DNA of 64,000 bases, taken from Pseudomonadota bacterium. Lineage in GTDB: Bacteria; Pseudomonadota; Alphaproteobacteria; Sphingomonadales; SMXR01. Every line of letters begins with the position of its first letter. Within the stretch, counting starts at the first letter, position 1. The DNA is taken from NCBI GenBank assembly GCA_022566895.1, contig JADFIA010000001.1, forward strand, positions 57,694 to 121,693, written 5' to 3'. A program made the position numbers and the translations under genes. The notes below the pieces were generated by a model. It did no database searches, was not told the DNA's origin, and was given only the letters and a program-made list of their open reading frames with translations. Below, piece by piece: positions 61,147 to 64,000 of this stretch.

Positions 61147-62745
61147 CCCAGGACGATGTCGGTTCGGCTTGGCCACTCTTGATCCCTCGCAAGTGTCTCT
61201 CACGCTGCCGGCGAGCCGCCTTGGTCGTGACAATGGCCTCCTCGACGATCTCCCTTTGCTTGTCGATCGCGGCAAAGATCGCGTTCTCATCGACCTGCCC
61301 TCGCCCCTCGTCACGCAGCGCTTTCAGTGCCCGGCGATGTTCCCAAAGACTGACGGGCGCGCGGCGGACATCCCGATAGCCCACCTCGTAGTACTGGCCA
61401 TCCGGAGCCAATATATGGATGCGACTGAGATCCCGCGGATCGTAGCGCACAATGCGGCGTTCCTTTGTGCCGACCCACGTGCGCAACGCGTCCGACCAAT
61501 AATGGATGCGATGCAGCGATACGCCGTCGCGTCGAATGAGGCGCCGCTCGATGGGCAGAAAATCGATAAGAAATCGGCGCGCATCGGTGATAGCTGTCGG
61601 TTCACCGCTTCCAGGTGTCGTGCCGTCCCCGAAAATACCGCGCTCCCACGCAACCAATGGCGGCATGTTCAAGGTGCGATGCACCTTACGATGGTAAACA
61701 CCGGCGATCTGGTGCGTGAGCCACCGCTCGACCTCGTCGATGGTCATCGCGACCGTCTTCTCCGGATCGAGATCGCCCTTCATGCGCACATCAGAAAATG
61801 TGGTTCCCGGTAACAAATGAACGTGGCCCATCATGGTGCCAATCAGTCGTTCAATGTGCCCGCCATAATGCGGTGTGCGAACGGGTCGGTAGTCGATCTC
61901 AATGCCATACTGCTCGCAACCGCGGCGTAAGGCCTCCGAGCGAAAGTCCTTGCCGTTATCGACGTGCAGTCGAGTAAACAGACCCGACACCGGCCACTGT
62001 TCATCGATGTTGCGTGCGGCCAACCAAGGCTCCTTCGGCAGTACGGCATGCGAAATACACAGCGCGACGCTGGTCGCCGATGGTGGTTCCAGCGACAGGT
62101 GAAAACCGACCACCACACGAGAAAAAACATCGATCGCCAGTGTAATCCACGGCCGCTGAATCGGCTGTCGAGTAACGGAATCCACAACGATAACGTCGAC
62201 CAGCGTGTGGTCAATCTGTACCAGCGACAGCGGTGTCGTTGCTTCAAGTGAGCCCACGACCGGCCGAAACCGATCGCCCGCAGCCTTTTCCCCTCGCGCC
62301 TGGCCATGACAATGTTGTCGGGCTTTGGGCGGATGCGAGCCGTGACCGCCTTGCGGCTCGGTGCGGCATAGCCCAGGGCACGACAGCGTCTGCGAATCTC
62401 TGTCACCAGATCGGAAATCCTGGGTCGCTGTCGGGTGAGGTAGATCGTCTCGATCATCTCGTCAATCAAGATGTCGATCTCCATCGTTAATCGTGAGCCA
62501 CCGGATGTCGGACCGCGACGTCGCGCGATGAGACTGGTTAAACAGGGGTCCGCTTCATAACGCTTAAGTAGCCTGTATATATGTGCTCGTGAAATACCGA
62601 GCTCGGTGGCCGCAATATCAACCATCGCTGCGGTGCGTCCTTTTTGCGCCGCTAATCGCCGCACAATGTGTAGACGTTTTCGTGCCACCGCCCACTCGGG
62701 TTCGCTCGCCAACGTGACGTCCTCGATGTCGCGTCGCTTCCTCAT
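61137..62745 (-). pseudogene. tniA: TniA/TnsB-type DDE transposase with one frameshift
   Basis: Two overlapping frames make one protein of about 535 residues. The first (from ATG 62745) has helix-turn-helix DNA-binding domains (AATELGISRAHIYRLLKRYEA, ARRRGPTSGGSRL, RISDLVTEIRRRC). The second, open from about 62290, has the rve core with Asp in VQIDHT (D16 counted from GTG 62257), Asp100 in HVDNGKDF and Glu136 in GGHIERLIG, a spacing of 35 between the last two. A Mu-type C-terminal domain follows (RRIVRYDPRDLSRIHILAP). The frames join by a -1 shift at GAGGGGAAAAGG, near 62290. All catalytic residues remain. It continues in frame into a serine recombinase fragment instead of ending. Confidence 0.85.
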
Positions 62746-62854
62746 GAATTAATGTGCAGCCGTTGGCTGTTCGGCATCTGCTTCATCATCGTCCTGCCGT
62801 TCTGGTTGCCCTTTATTCTCGGAAACCAGGCCCATTGCCGTGCTATTCTCATAA

Positions 62855-62881
62855 TTAAGGAACACCGACATCGTTCCTTAA
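62855..62881. repeat. Perfect 9-bp inverted repeat upstream of the transposase
   Basis: TTAAGGAAC (62855-62863) and GTTCCTTAA (62873-62881) are exact complements with a 9-nt spacer. It lies 110 bp before the tniA ATG, between that gene and the tniB remnant. It could be an operator for tniA or a junction mark. A 40-codon minus-strand ORF (62749-62871, ending in an acidic tail) starts within it and was not recognised. Confidence 0.6.
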
Positions 62882-62884
62882 ACT

Positions 62885-63129
62885 CCGCATTGACTACCAA
62901 CAACAACTCAAACCGTGGCATCGGGTTTTTGGTAGGACCAACGATAAAACACGTTCGGCATGCGAGTGCGCTTCGGGAAGCTCAACAGGTCGTCATATGC
63001 TGCGAGCATCTAATCTGCGCGGTCGTAACTGATCCAGCGATCGGTTCGAATGCGCCGGAGGCGCGACGCATTGTCCTCATCGGCGTGTGCCTGAACGCAT
63101 GGTTGAAGATGCGAACAATCCTGGCTCAC
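62885..63129 (-). pseudogene. tniB: tniB (TnsC-like AAA+ ATPase) remnant, N-terminal part
   Basis: From a GTG at 63129 the minus strand reads MSQDCSHLQP, then RIRTDRWISYDRAD, a TAG stop, and MLAAYDDLLSFPKRTRMPN. This is the usual N-terminal stretch of TniB (arginine-rich, RWI-Y motif, RMPN before the Walker A). In the next frame follows FIVGPTKNPM, matching the Walker A region VGPTNNGKTM with bases lost. So one in-frame stop and one frameshift are present, and the rest of the ATPase is gone. TniB/TnsC activates the transposase and carries target choice; it cannot be functional here. Confidence 0.72.
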
Positions 63130-63555
63130 GTGCACTCCTCCCAGCGCAACATATTCTCATGTAGTTGACCACTGAGTGGTTCGTCATCGTCGTCGGGGGT
63201 CAACCTTGTTCCTGGCTCGTCTCAACCGCCTTTTATCAATCGAGGTAAAGATGGCCGCCTCATCAATATGCACGCGTCCTTCATCCCGCAGATGCTTGAG
63301 CGCCAACCGATGTTCCCATAGACTAATCGGTGTGCGCCGTAAGTCGCGGTATCCGACGTCGATATACTGCCCCTCGGGCACCAATACATAAATATGACTG
63401 AAATCGCGCGGGTCGAAACGCACGATCTGTTTCTCCTTGGTTCCGATCCACGGTCGCCTTGAATGAGACCGCCACTCGATGGATAGAAGGTCGATCAGAA
63501 TTCATTGTACATCGGTAATGGCGGTTGGTTTTTTTGTTTATCCGGACCACCGCGA
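63126..63555 (-). pseudogene. tniA: Second tniA remnant, C-terminal part only
   Basis: The minus strand encodes PTAITDVQ, a stop, ILIDLLSIEWR, then WIGTKEKQIVRFDPRDFSHI and YVLVPEGQYIDVGYRDLRRT, followed by PISLWEHRLALKHLRDEGR. This is clearly homologous to residues 219-330 of the neighbouring transposase (which reads RIVRYDPRDLSRIHILAPDG), with about 17 residues deleted and a stop codon. After a further frame change it ends in an acidic tail (DDDDEP) and RWEEC, with TGA overlapping the tniB GTG as in an intact tniAB operon. N-terminal and catalytic parts are missing. Confidence 0.82.
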
Positions 63556-63672
63556 GACTGCGGTGCAGTACTTATTTTTACTTAGTGTAATTACTAAAAG
63601 GTACTAGAAATCCACGGTGATGTGAGAATCCAATAATTATCAATAGCTTTCACTTGGCCGTTCGCAGCTTCA

Positions 63673-63776
63673 GCACATTTAAGTACGGCGTTTGGCACAA
63701 AACGATACGGTTGATGGCACTCTTTAATACGGGGTTCAGCACACAAGAGTACGAAATACAGCACACTTTCCTACGG
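63673..63776 (+). repeat. Five 22-bp-period direct repeats (TnsB-site array or iterons)
   Basis: Five copies of GCAC-n7-TACGG start at 63673, 63695, 63717, 63739 and 63761, an exact 22-bp period: GCACATTTAAGTACGG, GCACAAAACGATACGG, GCACTCTTTAATACGG, GCACACAAGAGTACGA, GCACACTTTCCTACGG. All are on the same strand. Right ends of Tn7-like elements carry tandem 22-bp TnsB-binding sites next to the transposase promoter, which is the situation here. Iterons of plasmid origins also look like this. Confidence 0.85.
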
Positions 63777-63781
63777 AGGAC

Positions 63782-63790
63782 TGTGGATAA
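63782..63790 (-). promoter_or_regulatory. Perfect DnaA-box sequence next to the repeat array
   Basis: The minus strand reads TTATCCACA, the consensus DnaA box, six bases after the last repeat. On the same strand TGTTTATCC begins at 63793, so this could also be the TGT terminus of a Tn7-like end. A 9-mer can occur by chance. Confidence 0.5.
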
Positions 63791-63793
63791 ACA

Positions 63794-64000
63794 GTAGGTT
63801 GCGGTTACCCTTCCCGTCTTGATTGTAAATTTACAACAGCAAGTGGCTGCAATTCACCATAGGAGCGCCTAGCTTGGCCGACTAGCCAGAACAATGTGAA
63901 ATGCTTTATAATCACAGGCTGGGCGATCATACAGAGTACAGGCCACAACCGATCCGGGATGCCCGATTCGGCCGCCGGAAGCGAACGGAGATGGACCGAC
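63794..64000. other. Window end, no recognisable gene
   Basis: Short open frames are present on both strands, including one minus-strand frame open over most of the stretch. I recognise no family in any of them. If 63793 is the element terminus, this is the sequence the element inserted into. Confidence 0.4.

Noticed and set aside
62752..63168. 138-codon plus-strand ORF in the accessory locus
   Set aside because: The opposite strand carries the tniB remnant, and the plus-strand sequence has no recognisable domain or ribosome site.
63673..63776. CRISPR array
   Set aside because: The units are only 16 conserved bases in a 22-bp period with no spacers of 30 bp or so, and no cas gene is present.

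Overview
The window is a gene-dense alphaproteobacterial chromosome segment. Its gene content and order fit the Rhodospirillales or a related lineage: a cytochrome c maturation block beside acnA, an sdhCDAB / mdh-sucCDAB-lpd block, an atpHAGDC operon without the Fo genes, and an rppH-yibQ-ctpA-envC-gpmI-rlmH-rsfS-nadD-obgE-rpmA-rplU run. The sortase pair at the left end belongs to a system known mostly from marine proteobacteria. No species can be named from the sequence alone.

Layout. 1-3.3 kb: the 5' end of acnA (minus strand), then a VIT/VWA sortase-target protein and its class GN sortase. 3.3-10.2 kb: a translationally coupled ccmABCDEFGHI operon for heme delivery to periplasmic c-type cytochromes. 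10.3-16.0 kb: a NUDIX hydrolase (plus strand) facing a minus-strand run of septation protein A, ftsY, mtaB, dapF and an SLC13 carboxylate transporter. 16.2-25.4 kb: a DUF885 metalloprotein, ffh-rpsP-rimM-trmD-rplS, asd and an M2 (ACE-like) peptidase. 25.5-28.4 kb: a CoA-ester lyase convergent with an S9 peptidase. 28.7-41.3 kb: sdhCDAB, mdh, sucCD, sucAB and lpd, which encode most of the oxidative TCA cycle. 41.3-45.3 kb: a XerC-like recombinase, a small transaldolase and priA. 45.5-50.4 kb: the F1 part of ATP synthase. 50.4-59.8 kb: a long minus-strand housekeeping run covering RNA decapping, the cell envelope, glycolysis, ribosome maturation and NAD synthesis. A tRNA-Ser(CGA) follows at 60.1 kb.

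The last 3.8 kb (60.2-64.0 kb) is different: an accessory locus next to tRNA-Ser, made of decayed transposition genes. It holds a TniA/TnsB-type DDE transposase with one frameshift, fused in frame to the C-terminal part of a large serine recombinase. Behind it lie remnants of a second tniA and of a tniB (TnsC-like ATPase) that keep their overlapping stop/start junction. Last comes a run of five direct repeats at an exact 22-bp period beside a perfect DnaA-box sequence. I read this as the right end (TnsB-site array) of a Tn7/Tn5053-like element. An iteron-type replication origin is the main alternative. This is the most unusual part of the window.

Other points worth attention are ribosomal proteins S16 and L21 with long low-complexity tails, an orphan TetR-type operator in a 513-bp gap between sdhB and mdh, a perfect 18-bp tandem duplication inside the S9 peptidase signal peptide, and hairpins in the ffh and rplU leaders.
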